A stretch of 36,989 nt of DNA, taken from contig JAKFUR010000086.1 of assembly GCA_021732585.1 (NCBI GenBank), positions 1-36,989 on the forward strand, written 5' to 3'. How positions within the stretch are numbered: position 1 is the first letter of the stretch; the number at the start of each line of letters is the position of its first letter. The notes below the pieces were generated by a model, which saw only the letters and a program-made list of their open reading frames with translations, made no database searches and was not told the origin of the DNA. This DNA comes from Bacteriovoracaceae bacterium (GTDB taxonomy: Bacteria; Bdellovibrionota; Bacteriovoracia; Bacteriovoracales; Bacteriovoracaceae). Position numbers and translations under genes: made by a program. Shown here piece by piece: positions 9,807-19,221 of the stretch.

Positions 9807-9838
9807 GGGTTGATACTTCGATTTCAACCCTTTAGATT
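9807..9838 (+). promoter_or_regulatory. Predicted sigma70-type promoter for tRNA-Ala, overlapping an inverted repeat
   Basis: TTGATA (9810-9815) - 17 nt - TAGATT (9833-9838), about 30 nt before the tRNA. The -35 lies within the GGGTTGA...TCAACCC inverted repeat (9807-9813/9824-9830). Confidence 0.5.
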
Positions 9839-9868
9839 GGAGGTCTCTCTTAAACGAATCCAATATGT

Positions 9869-9944
9869 GGGGGATTAGCTCAGCTGGGAGAGCGTTTGCA
9901 TGGCATGCAAAAGGTCAGCGGTTCGATCCCGCTATTCTCCACCA
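9869..9944 (+). tRNA. tRNA-Ala (anticodon GGC)
   Basis: Cloverleaf by eye: acceptor GGGGGAT/ATTCTCC, D-arm AGCTCAGCTGGGAGAGC, anticodon stem TTTGC/GCAAA with loop ATGGCAT, T-loop GGTTCGATCC, encoded CCA. Confidence 0.96.
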
Positions 9945-9954
9945 AAATTAAAAT

Positions 9955-9977
9955 GGGACCCTTCTGGGTCCCTTTTT
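9955..9977 (+). terminator. Intrinsic terminator after tRNA-Ala
   Basis: GGGACCC-TTCT-GGGTCCC followed by TTTTT. Confidence 0.9.
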
Positions 9978-10061
9978 ATTTGGGTGTCTAAAAATTAGAC
10001 GGTTCCCAGCCATCCGACAATTTGATTCAACTTTTACCCTAACAAACCGATAAGCTGGACG

Positions 10062-11381
10062 ATGAGAAATGTAATCCTCGTCTCTATAATTGTGACGGTC
10101 TTCTGTCCTTCTGTCTGGGCACAAGCTGGTTGTGCGCCAGCTCAGTGTAAGTCTGAACTTCTGAGAGTAGAGATCGCGCAGTCCGCACAGGCCCAGTCAG
10201 CTTCATTAGACAGCAGTTCCCTCATGAGTGAGTTTGGAGTTGCAAACATCACACCCATGCAACAGCTCGCTCTCTTAGAATGTGCTGCTATGTCTGCGGC
10301 CGGCAGGCCGATCCCGCCACGCCACGCCTGCATCGGACTACCGACCACATTTGACGGTCCGATCACAACTCAATCTAGACCCAATCCGGGCTTTGAACTC
10401 ATGGTGCTCTCGCGCGACATACTGGGAAGAAACGTTACCTCAGAAAGGATCAAGCAAAGGCTCATGGCCATTCGTGAAGATTTTCTCAACCGACAGCCGA
10501 GACTTCTCACGGGCGAAGAAACGCCTGAAGATCTCGTACGACGAAGAGCATGGGAGCGGGCGGATGCTCAGAGAGAGATCGATCAATTCATTACTCCAAT
10601 GATCGAACATATTTCGGCCAACCAGCTTACTGACCAGATGCCCTCCATTCTTGAAATCCACAATAGCGTATCAAGTACAGGTATCGCCTTGCGAGGTGTA
10701 TGCACTCAGAGGTCATCCCCTCATGAAAACAGATCAATTCCCAACTGCCCGGTGCAGGTCTACGCGGACTTAAACGAGTTTAACAATCTCCTGGCCGAGA
10801 TGTGGGAGTCCGGTCGTCTGTGTACGAGCGGAAGAGGTCGATTCCGACCAGAAAGAGAAAATGGTGAGAGGAAATACGGTGAAGGAGTTATTCCTCTCGG
10901 GACCGGTGGTTGCGCCATCGAAGCGGAAGGAATGAAGTGCTATATCAAATCTCCACCTCGGCTATCATGGGATACTGCCACTAGAAAGTATAACACTTCC
11001 ATTGCCCTCGAAAGCTGTTACCACGCGGATTCACCGGGCTACGGCAGACTCAGCGCCGACTTCAACTTTAACATGTCATTCAGTCCTTCAGTGTGTGGCA
11101 ACGGAGACTTTTGTGTGACTAACCCCGATGTCAGCTGGTCCGTCGTGACAGGCACTTTCAGAAGTGACCGTATTAACCTAGGTGCATTCGTAGGTATTGA
11201 CACAAACGTACTAGGTGACGGCATGGTCAGTACATTAAGCAATGGATTCCGGCTTCCCCTCTCTTCTGGCGCGGGGCCGCTTGCCCAGCTTCCTCTTGAA
11301 GCTGACGGAAGATTTGATGCGGGGTCAGGTTTCTTCGGGGCCTGCTTACGGCCAAGACAAGATACTGTCAGAGCTGATTGA
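10062..11381 (+). CDS. Exported hypothetical protein, Cys-containing
   Basis: 439 aa, signal peptide MRNVILVSIIVTVFCPSVWAQ, several Cys residues; no recognised domain. Confidence 0.65.
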   Translation: MRNVILVSIIVTVFCPSVWAQAGCAPAQCKSELLRVEIAQSAQAQSASLDSSSLMSEFGVANITPMQQLALLECAAMSAAGRPIPPRHACIGLPTTFDGPITTQSRPNPGFELMVLSRDILGRNVTSERIKQRLMAIREDFLNRQPRLLTGEETPEDLVRRRAWERADAQREIDQFITPMIEHISANQLTDQMPSILEIHNSVSSTGIALRGVCTQRSSPHENRSIPNCPVQVYADLNEFNNLLAEMWESGRLCTSGRGRFRPERENGERKYGEGVIPLGTGGCAIEAEGMKCYIKSPPRLSWDTATRKYNTSIALESCYHADSPGYGRLSADFNFNMSFSPSVCGNGDFCVTNPDVSWSVVTGTFRSDRINLGAFVGIDTNVLGDGMVSTLSNGFRLPLSSGAGPLAQLPLEADGRFDAGSGFFGACLRPRQDTVRAD

Positions 11382-11520
11382 TAACATATATTCGATCCAT
11401 ATCTTCACACGCCCTGGCATAATCCTGTGACGCTTTTTTACTGTTAATAGTTCCCATACATTACAAGGGGACCTGAATTTTAAATTCCGTTTGAGTAAAC
11501 AGCCCATCTGACTTCTGAGA

Positions 11521-11685
11521 GACCCTGGACAAGGATTTGGCGCGCGAAGTACCACAAGACGGGTAAGGACTTACAGAACATCGTGATGAAATCGAATTCT
11601 TCAGCCGGCTTTGGGAATAGATCCCAAAAACCAAGACCTGATCCTGATCCTGATCGATGGGCTTGGACGTATTCAGAGCTTGTAG
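11521..11685 (+). pseudogene. Degraded 3'-terminal copy of the 14763-15449 gene family
   Basis: Nucleotide similarity by eye: TTGGCGCGCGAAGTACC...GGGTAAGGACTTACAGAACATCGTGAT...CGAATTCTTC...CCAAGACCTGATCCTGATC...GATGGGCTTGGACGTATTCAGAGCTTGTAG matches the end of the 14763-15449 CDS, with an internal deletion and no intact upstream ORF. Confidence 0.75.
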
Positions 11686-11727
11686 ACAATATACAAGTAT
11701 AGCGTAGAGCAGAAATATTTACGTCTC

Positions 11728-12711
11728 TCACGGAATAGTTTTGCCCACCCATTTTTCGCTCAATTTTATCGAAATCTTCATTGCACATACCATGTATTGC
11801 ATAAGCCCCTGGCTTTCATCAACGCAGGCCATGTCTTGGGAGTGAAGCTCCTCCTTGGTCTCGATGTCATGCTTGAGGAAATTAAGCGCCCCCTCACAAC
11901 CTGACTTGCTTTTACGTTCCATGCAGCTTCGAGCAAGAACAAGCTTCTTCTGCCACGCCCGGTAGGAAGTTTTTATACGAATTTTATCATCATTAAATTT
12001 TTTGACCTCCCCAGATTGTATCGGAGGGCCTGCAGAATAAACATGCCAGCCCAAAGGTGGTTGACCATTTTGTAATACGCAGAGCTTGATCGCCTCACGA
12101 CGAAAACAACCCATGACAAATTCTAGTCGGTGGTTCTTTTTCGCGAGACAGTTTTTTTCTACCTCAAGTGTTCTTAAACGACGATCCATATAGGATCGAA
12201 CATCAGGTATTTTATCTGCACATGAAGACAGGCTATTTTCTTTCTTTAAGCAATCTGAGAATCCCTTAAGAAACCTTAAATGCATACCTGAGTTGAGATG
12301 AATTGCATTTTTATAAACGCGTACTTTCTTAAGCAGAACCGCTTCTCCCGTTTCGATGGGAAACCCTTGAGTCTTTAATTGATCGTACAGGCCAATCGAT
12401 TCCGCTCGATATCCAAGCTGATTTAAAGTTAGAGCCAAAGCTTTTGAACGCTTTCCATATCGACAATACAAAAAGTAGAAAATGTCTTTATTACTCTGAA
12501 AGTGCTTTTGAATGAAAGATACGGCATTTTCAGGAGAAAAATCTGGCATCCAGAGTGACTTCTGTAGCATTCCCGGGGAAATCTCATCAATTTCTCGTAG
12601 ATCGATGAGTACGGCTTTTTTTTGATTTATTTTTTCTTGAACCTCTTCCAAAGAGGTCGCGGCCCTAACCGGTAGGGACAAGAGCCAACACAATACCATA
12701 AAAAATTTCAT
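11728..12711 (-). CDS. Exported rhodanese-like domain protein with Cys-rich C-terminal extension
   Basis: Signal peptide; AVLIDLREIDE...IPHFLYC-type segment with active-site loop YCRYGKRSKALALTLNQLGY. Confidence 0.6.
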   Translation of the reverse strand: MKFFMVLCWLLSLPVRAATSLEEVQEKINQKKAVLIDLREIDEISPGMLQKSLWMPDFSPENAVSFIQKHFQSNKDIFYFLYCRYGKRSKALALTLNQLGYRAESIGLYDQLKTQGFPIETGEAVLLKKVRVYKNAIHLNSGMHLRFLKGFSDCLKKENSLSSCADKIPDVRSYMDRRLRTLEVEKNCLAKKNHRLEFVMGCFRREAIKLCVLQNGQPPLGWHVYSAGPPIQSGEVKKFNDDKIRIKTSYRAWQKKLVLARSCMERKSKSGCEGALNFLKHDIETKEELHSQDMACVDESQGLMQYMVCAMKISIKLSEKWVGKTIP

Positions 12712-12782
12712 AGACGACTCGCTTAGGTACTTCCTGTCTGCTTAAGCTTAGCCCTCGTACTTAACCAAGAAAACAACTATCG

Positions 12783-13100
12783 CTAATAATGGGATATTTC
12801 TGCTAGTTTAAAAACTGAGCCTCTATAAGTGACCACATGCATCGCTCTCCCAGTGTTTGTCCACCTTGCGTTCCAAGTGTTGTGGAGCGATAAAACTTTT
12901 TCATCCAACCCACTTAACCCTCTTAGATAGATTTTTTGAATTCGATACATCACAGATACTTTGCAAATGCGACTGGGAGTCCCTTTCTTTTTAAAGGCAT
13001 CCGCCAACCAGATCTCGTCGAAAGAAACAGCGTACATCCTATGAGTTCCCGAGACGGATACAGATCGCAAAGTGATGTCACTCGCGTCCCCAGAACTCAT
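12783..13100 (-). CDS. Hypothetical protein or gene remnant
   Basis: 105-aa ORF with no signal peptide or recognised motif, in a gene-sparse and partly decayed stretch. Confidence 0.3.
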   Translation of the reverse strand: MSSGDASDITLRSVSVSGTHRMYAVSFDEIWLADAFKKKGTPSRICKVSVMYRIQKIYLRGLSGLDEKVLSLHNTWNARWTNTGRAMHVVTYRGSVFKLAEISHY

Positions 13101-13160
13101 AAAGTTTATGATTCCTTAGAAAAAAAACCAACGGAGTGGGCAATCCTATTCGTTCTGGCC

Positions 13161-13505
13161 CTACCGACAAATAATTGTCTTAATCTTCATCGCATTAGGG
13201 TCAAATTCTACGATCTCACCTGTTGTATCGATTGCAATGGTGTTGTCGTTTGTGAAGGTGATGAAACGGGTATAGGAAACTAACTCTCTTCCGTACAGAG
13301 CACAGATCCCAATGGCCGATGACAACGCCGAAGAGGACCCTGATATGCCATAACCGACACCGCTCAAGACGACTCTTGGGTTCTTGATCACAATACTCTC
13401 CCCAACCGATTCGATCGTCGTTTTATTCGAATTCAAAAACCCCTCTGCAGACACGGCATGAAATGAGAGGAGAAAGAAAAACATAAGCACGAATGATTTC
13501 ATAAA
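13161..13505 (-). CDS. Small exported hypothetical protein
   Basis: Internal Met (MKSFVLMFFFLLSFHAVSAEG) gives a convincing signal peptide; about 114 aa. Confidence 0.55.
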   Translation of the reverse strand, partial: FMKSFVLMFFFLLSFHAVSAEGFLNSNKTTIESVGESIVIKNPRVVLSGVGYGISGSSSALSSAIGICALYGRELVSYTRFITFTNDNTIAIDTTGEIVEFDPNAMKIKTIICR

Positions 13506-13727
13506 AGATTCCTTTAAAAATTTAAATGTAAAATCGCCTAGCAGATGTAACATGGAATGAGAAACGGTAAGGAAATCTGAAAAGAAAGAAAGCGCTTATT
13601 CGTGGCAGAGGCCTGCAACGGGTAATTTTTCGCCTAGGGCTTTCTGTGTTCTGTGTATTCTTTATCAAGCGCCTACCGTGCAATTTCGGGGCGTGCGATC
13701 CTTCGGTGAACTACTAAAGGATCTGCC

Positions 13728-14642
13728 ATGAAAGTACTCGCCTCCACCCTTCTTATACTGTGGACTTCTGTTTGTGCTGCTTCGATTTGCCCCAAACCCT
13801 GGGTATGCGAAGAGATGAAGCTCAATGTGCCCTACACCTCAACGGTCGCAGGGCTCACGCCGGTCATCGTTTCGGCACCGGTGAGAATTCGGGCGGGCTA
13901 CTTTCCCGAGCAAGGTAGCTTCAAAGGAAACATCATCTACTATCAAGGCCTCGGTGACTCGATGCTGAACCACAGGGAGTTGTTTGAGAAACTCTCCAAA
14001 GCCGGTCATCGCATCATCGCTTTTGACTACATGGGACAGGGTGGCTCGACGGGCACGATGAACCGCACGCGCATGGAAAACATCCCCTGGATCGGCAAAA
14101 GAGTCTGGCGTCGGTTTGCGGATGTTTCGCGCAATCCCGATGTGACGATCATAGGTTGGTCCACCGGGGGGCTTGCAGCGTACATGCAGGCAGCAAAAGG
14201 CGGAGTCAAAGCGGTGGTGCTAATCGCCCCGGGAAACACCGCCAACCTTGTTGTGGGTGAAGGCCTCACGCAATGGCCTCTGAATAACATAACTCTCCGG
14301 ACACTCACAACAGACATTTATTCAGCTGAAAATCCCTCACCCCATGTCGATCCAATTCGGCCGCATTCTCCCCTTATGGTGCCTGCGTTCTCAGCGAGCC
14401 TCATCGCAACGTCAGTCATTTCAAGGCACACAAAGATGCCCAACCATATAAAAGGTCTGGTCCTACTTTCAGGTTCGAAGGACACCTATGTCGACGGGCC
14501 AGCTGCCAATCAGGTCTTCGCAAAGACGGCCCCTAAGTTCCGCCGCATCACTTATGCCGGGGCCCTTCATGAAATTCATAACGAGAGAGAGAGCATCCGC
14601 GAAAAAGCCCACAGAGACATCATGGCGTTTCTAGAAGAATAG
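13728..14642 (+). CDS. Exported alpha/beta hydrolase (monoacylglycerol-lipase/S33-like)
   Basis: GLGDSMLNHRELFEKLSKAGHRIIAFDYMGQGGS, nucleophile elbow GWSTGG, C-terminal GALHEIHNE; signal peptide. Confidence 0.82.
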   Translation: MKVLASTLLILWTSVCAASICPKPWVCEEMKLNVPYTSTVAGLTPVIVSAPVRIRAGYFPEQGSFKGNIIYYQGLGDSMLNHRELFEKLSKAGHRIIAFDYMGQGGSTGTMNRTRMENIPWIGKRVWRRFADVSRNPDVTIIGWSTGGLAAYMQAAKGGVKAVVLIAPGNTANLVVGEGLTQWPLNNITLRTLTTDIYSAENPSPHVDPIRPHSPLMVPAFSASLIATSVISRHTKMPNHIKGLVLLSGSKDTYVDGPAANQVFAKTAPKFRRITYAGALHEIHNERESIREKAHRDIMAFLEE

Positions 14643-14762
14643 ACGCTGGGGGCTTATTGTAATAATTACCTACTTTCTCAGGTCGATTCTTACACGGCCC
14701 CAGCCCCGCTTTGACCTGCATCCTGATGCTTGCTATCAAACAGGCTACCCAGGAGAACCCCC

Positions 14763-15449
14763 ATGAAAAAACTTAGTATCCTTGGCCTGTTCCTTATCGT
14801 CTCAGCCCCCCTCCACGCCTCTATTGATGAAGCTACAGATTTTAAACTATCCGTTACACCCCTCAACGAAGCCGAAGTCCTCGAAGTCACCCAAGAAGCA
14901 GAACAAGATGAAATGGCCAAGAACGCCATCGCGGCTCCAGCGCGCAGAGGCGGCGACAGTATCCTTAAGCAGACCGCTGATATGGCCGCCATCGGCGATT
15001 ACGTCTACACCATCGTGGAAAGCAACCGCCCATCGATCAACACCAGTTTTAGTCCAATGCGTGTTCTTCCTAAAGTGAACGGTCGCATCGTTGATGTGAA
15101 TCGCCTCACAGACCTGAAAGGCAGAGGCGCACGTTTCTCTTACGTCGGGACGAACGTCTTCGGTGGTGAAGTGGCCCGACTCGATTACACGATTGTTTTT
15201 TGGCGCGCCAAATACCGCACGGGTAAATACCTGCAGAGCATTGTGATTAAAACGAATTCTTCGACAGGTTGGGGGAACAGACTTGATGCCTCAGCTCAAC
15301 TAGAGAGCATCGCCAATCGCGGAACACGAGCGGCCCCAGTCGCCATGGCCGCCATCACGATCAAGACAAAGATTTCAAATCTCTTTAGATCACAAGAGAA
15401 CCAAGACCTGATCCTGATCGATGGCCTTGGACGCATTCAGAGTATGTAA
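14763..15449 (+). CDS. Exported hypothetical protein (intact relative of the 11521-11685 fragment)
   Basis: Signal peptide MKKLSILGLFLIVSAPLHAS from in-frame Met at 14763; about 228 aa. Confidence 0.7.
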   Translation: MKKLSILGLFLIVSAPLHASIDEATDFKLSVTPLNEAEVLEVTQEAEQDEMAKNAIAAPARRGGDSILKQTADMAAIGDYVYTIVESNRPSINTSFSPMRVLPKVNGRIVDVNRLTDLKGRGARFSYVGTNVFGGEVARLDYTIVFWRAKYRTGKYLQSIVIKTNSSTGWGNRLDASAQLESIANRGTRAAPVAMAAITIKTKISNLFRSQENQDLILIDGLGRIQSM

Positions 15450-15452
15450 GAC

Positions 15453-16238
15453 CTAGTACTTTATTCGATAAAGAAAAAGCCCATTAGGAGAAGCAACTTT
15501 CCAGAGTTGCTTCTCTACTTTGGGAGCATCAAGCAACGACGCAAACTCCTGCTCCGTGAGTCTACCGCTTCCCACCATCCACAATCCTCGAATCGTATGC
15601 CTGATCATCTGCTTCAAAAAACCATTGGCCTCAATTTTGAGTTGATGGCATTCGGTGAGGTCCGCTGGAAACTTGAAGATTGTTGATTTTGAAAAAACTT
15701 CATGAGGGTTGATGTTGCTGAGTTCGCAGACGTACACCTCGCGGATAGTCGTTTTTACGTTACTACCCATAGAATAGAAGTTACAAAAATCATGGGTACC
15801 GATCATCATGGCAGCACAGCGCTTCATCGCTGCGAAGTCGAGCTGGTGCGATGTGTTGGTTACAAACCTGCGATCCTCTTCGCTCACATGCGTCTTGTTC
15901 GTGAAGAGGTAGCGATACTCTTTAGAAGTTGTATTAGTGTTGGGGTTAAACTCTCCCAGGCACGACCCGAGATCAAGGCATCTGATTTGTGCAGGAAGAA
16001 CTTGATTAAAATCTGTCACTGAGAACGTAATGGCAACTTCAGAACTGATCTTCACCACATGCTCAAGCGCATGGACCCCCGAATCCGTGCGCGAAGCCCC
16101 GGCCGTGGTGACCTTCCCTCCCACAAGCCTTTTAATGGCCTTGGTTAGCTCGTCTTGAATCGTCGCCCCCGTCGCCTGCCATTGAAAGCCTGCGTAACCG
16201 GTACCGTCGTATTGAATGGTGGCTTTGTAGTAATACAT
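15453..16238 (-). CDS. truA: tRNA pseudouridine(38-40) synthase TruA
   Basis: YKATIQYDGTGYAGFQWQ, GASRTDSGVHALEHVV (catalytic Asp), FLKQMIRHTIRGLWMVG. Start at Met 16238 is more likely than 16262. Confidence 0.95.
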   Translation of the reverse strand: MYYYKATIQYDGTGYAGFQWQATGATIQDELTKAIKRLVGGKVTTAGASRTDSGVHALEHVVKISSEVAITFSVTDFNQVLPAQIRCLDLGSCLGEFNPNTNTTSKEYRYLFTNKTHVSEEDRRFVTNTSHQLDFAAMKRCAAMMIGTHDFCNFYSMGSNVKTTIREVYVCELSNINPHEVFSKSTIFKFPADLTECHQLKIEANGFLKQMIRHTIRGLWMVGSGRLTEQEFASLLDAPKVEKQLWKVASPNGLFLYRIKY

Positions 16239-16280
16239 AAATCTCTTTACGATGAACCCCACTATCGAAATACTTCCTTT

Positions 16281-17126
16281 ATGAAAGCATTTCTTCCTTG
16301 GCTCGTCCTCATTTCCTTCTCGGCCCTTGCCCAGAGCGACAAGGTCATCTACGGCGAAGACAACCGTGTCGATGTCTACGCCTCCACGAATTCAGCCTTT
16401 GCGGAATATGCTCGCGCCACCGCCGCAAAAATTCCTAATCTTCTGATGCGCGCTTATGGCAACAACACTATTTTTCGTACGGCCAGTCTACAAGAGCGCG
16501 GCATTTGTGCCAAAGAAAGATTCTCTCACCAGCCCACCTCGGCGATGTGCACTGGCTTTTTGGTGTCTGAGAAAATCCTTGTTACCGCTGGCCACTGCAT
16601 CCTGGACCACAAAGACTGCCAGGGCAGCAAATGGGCCTTCGATTACAAAGTGGATAATGCTGAGCAAACCCGCATCCAGCTTCCTTCTAAAAATCTTTAC
16701 GCCTGCAAAAAAATTCTCGCCCGCGCCTATGATCGCGCCTTGGGTGCCGACTATGCGGTTATTGAGCTCGCCAAGAAAGTCAGCGACCGCCGCCCTTTAA
16801 CCATTCGTAGAAGTGGTCAGATCGAGGTGGGAGCCCCCCTCGTTGTGATTGGGCACCCCTCCAGCTTGCCGACAAAGATTGCAGATGGCGCATCCGTACG
16901 ACGTATCGAAGATCACTATTTCGTGGCCGATCTCGATGCATTTGGCGGCAACTCAGGTTCTCCCGTTATCAATGCCAGGACAGGTGAAGTCGAAGGGATT
17001 TTGGTTCGCGGAGAAGAAGACTATGCGATGAACGAGGTCTTGGGTTGCAAAGAGCCGAAGCTTTGTCCACAAGACGGTTGTCGTGGTGAGGATGTGAATC
17101 TTATCACGAATGTGCCGGTTCTTTAG
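16281..17126 (+). CDS. Exported S1 trypsin-like serine protease
   Basis: CTGFLVSEKILVTAGHC (His), DYAVIEL (Asp), FGGNSGSPVIN (Ser); signal peptide MKAFLPWLVLISFSALAQ. Confidence 0.9.
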   Translation: MKAFLPWLVLISFSALAQSDKVIYGEDNRVDVYASTNSAFAEYARATAAKIPNLLMRAYGNNTIFRTASLQERGICAKERFSHQPTSAMCTGFLVSEKILVTAGHCILDHKDCQGSKWAFDYKVDNAEQTRIQLPSKNLYACKKILARAYDRALGADYAVIELAKKVSDRRPLTIRRSGQIEVGAPLVVIGHPSSLPTKIADGASVRRIEDHYFVADLDAFGGNSGSPVINARTGEVEGILVRGEEDYAMNEVLGCKEPKLCPQDGCRGEDVNLITNVPVL

Positions 17127-17152
17127 GCTTTATGAGAACAAAGGCCAGTGCT

Positions 17153-17545
17153 TCATCGTTTGTGTTCTATTCTAAAGGTCACGAGCTTCGCTTTAATGGA
17201 TTCACGAACATTGCGAAAGCCTTCTAGGCCTACGGGGTCCGGCATGGGCCAATGAAGCTTCTTGGCCTTACTCAAAATGATAGGACACACCTCTTCCGCA
17301 CAAAGGGTTATTATATAATCAAGGCCCGCAACAAATGCTGGGGATAGGTCATCCACCGCTTTTGAATGATGTGCGCTCAGGTCGATGCCTATCTCCTTCA
17401 TGGTTTCGATGGCGAGTGGATTTACTTTGCTCGGCATTGAACCAGCACTTTCAATAACAACATCAGGGCCAAAAATATTTTTTGCCAGACCTTCCGCAAG
17501 TTGACTGCGAGCAGAGTTGGCGACGCACATGAATAGAATTTTCAT
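17153..17545 (-). CDS. ArsC-type arsenate reductase / low-molecular-weight protein tyrosine phosphatase family
   Basis: MKILFMCVANSARSQLAEGLAK P-loop, GIDLSAHHSKAVDD, ITLCAEEVCP, WPMPDPVG. Confidence 0.85.
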   Translation of the reverse strand: MKILFMCVANSARSQLAEGLAKNIFGPDVVIESAGSMPSKVNPLAIETMKEIGIDLSAHHSKAVDDLSPAFVAGLDYIITLCAEEVCPIILSKAKKLHWPMPDPVGLEGFRNVRESIKAKLVTFRIEHKR

Positions 17546-17683
17546 GGCCAAAATAATGCCCTCCCCAGCGCTGTATGTCAAAAGCCTCTACGAACAAGTG
17601 TTGCTTATGCCTTACCTATAACAATACCAAAACAGCACGCAACGAGTCTGGCGTGGGCCTCCATTTGGGTCTAATCTCGACCG

Positions 17684-18787
17684 ATGGAAAAAGTTTTTCT
17701 GCATGATTTTTTTTACATCTTGCCTCGCCATCGTGCCACTCAGGCCAGTTTGAACGAATGGCTGGCCATTGCCCATCAACGAGTGATTGAGCTCACTAAG
17801 AATAATGACACTCCACTGCCTCCCAGCCTTCGATACATGATTTCTGATCCAGCGATCCAGCACCGTTACATCGAACTCGGAGAAATCAACACCGATTGGG
17901 AGTCGCACCAGGTCTACCGCCTCACGAGCGATTCTCATCGAGGCGCGAGTATCGAAAAGCGGGGCCAAGTTTTTCAGCAACGTGCGCTCGAAGTGTTCCA
18001 TGACTTCTACGCCAAGCGATCGACCGCTCAACACCTTATTCATGTAACATGCACAGGTTATATTTCACCAAGTGCCCCCCAGGTTTACTTTGCGACAAAA
18101 GAGAGTGCCCCAGCTATCACTCACGCCTATCACATGGGCTGCTACGCTTCCATGCCTGCTATTCGCTTAGCGCAGGCGCTCGTAAGCTCAGGGCAAGCGA
18201 CAGTTGACGTCGCCCACACTGAGATGTGTAGCTTGCACATGGACGCAGCCACTCACACCCCTGAGCAAATGATTGTTCAGTCGCTTTTTGCAGATGGGCA
18301 CATCGTCTATCGTGCTTCGGCTCAGCAGCCAAAAGGCGAGTCGCTTAAGATTCTACTAATCAAAGAAAAACTGCTGCCCGATTCAAAGCAAGACATGACG
18401 TGGGTGACTTCATCGTATGGTATGCAAATGTCCCTAAGCAAAGACGTCCCCACTAAGATAGCCCTCGCTTTGAGTGGCTTCATTGAGGATGTTTGCCAAG
18501 AACTAGATGTGAACTGGGAGCATCTACAGGCCAATGCCGATTTTGCCATTCATCCCGGCGGCCCCAAGATTCTGACTCTTGCCCAAGAACTTTTTGCACT
18601 GGATGAATCACAAATCGAAGCCTCTAAGATCATCCTGCGCGAGCGCGGCAACATGTCTTCGGCCACCTTGCCGCATATATGGCAACGACTGCTTGAGCGC
18701 CCCAGTGACAAGAAGTATGTCTTGAGCCTCGCCTTCGGTCCAGGCCTCACTATTTTTGGCGCGGTTTTTGAGAGAGTGTCTACATGA
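17684..18787 (+). CDS. Type III polyketide synthase (chalcone/stilbene synthase-like)
   Basis: Cys-His-Asn triad contexts: HMGCYASMPAIRLA, DFAIHPGGPKIL, RGNMSSATLPHIW; C-terminal LAFGPGLTIFGAVFE. Confidence 0.9.
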   Translation: MEKVFLHDFFYILPRHRATQASLNEWLAIAHQRVIELTKNNDTPLPPSLRYMISDPAIQHRYIELGEINTDWESHQVYRLTSDSHRGASIEKRGQVFQQRALEVFHDFYAKRSTAQHLIHVTCTGYISPSAPQVYFATKESAPAITHAYHMGCYASMPAIRLAQALVSSGQATVDVAHTEMCSLHMDAATHTPEQMIVQSLFADGHIVYRASAQQPKGESLKILLIKEKLLPDSKQDMTWVTSSYGMQMSLSKDVPTKIALALSGFIEDVCQELDVNWEHLQANADFAIHPGGPKILTLAQELFALDESQIEASKIILRERGNMSSATLPHIWQRLLERPSDKKYVLSLAFGPGLTIFGAVFERVST

Positions 18788-19221
18788 GTTGGTTGATTCC
18801 CATTCCTTTTTTCCTTCATGGTCTTCTCATGATCGTAGATGAAGCGATCCACGAGAAGCGCGGACTCTCCACCTGGGAGCGCCGCGGACACCCGCTGGAT
18901 AGCCTCACGGTCATGGCCTGTTTCTTTTTCATCCACTTTTTTGCACCGAACGAGACAAACACGTTCATTTATCTGGCGCTGGCGATCTTCTCCACTGTTT
19001 TCATTACTAAAGACGAATGGGTGCATCACAAAGAGTGTGGCGCGTTTGAGCAGTGGTTACACGCCCTACTTTTTATTCTCCATCCGATTGCTCTCTTTTT
19101 GGCCTACCATCTCTGGGTCACGGGTGAACTGTCATGGCTCATGAAGGGGCTCCCCATTGTGGCAACGGCGCTGTTCCTCTATCAACTTTTACGCTGGAAC
19201 ATCCCATGGCGAAAAAAATAA
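18784..19221 (+). CDS. Small polytopic membrane protein, His/Glu/Asp-rich, in the PKS operon
   Basis: 145 aa with hydrophobic helices and conserved-looking polar motifs DEAIHEKRGLSTWERRGHPLD, KDEWVHHKEC, EQWLHA. ATGA overlap with the PKS stop. Confidence 0.8.
   Translation: MSWLIPIPFFLHGLLMIVDEAIHEKRGLSTWERRGHPLDSLTVMACFFFIHFFAPNETNTFIYLALAIFSTVFITKDEWVHHKECGAFEQWLHALLFILHPIALFLAYHLWVTGELSWLMKGLPIVATALFLYQLLRWNIPWRKK

Noticed and set aside
10282-10602. 106-aa plus-strand alternate-frame ORF
   Set aside because: Nested out of frame within the 10062-11381 CDS, which has a clear signal peptide.
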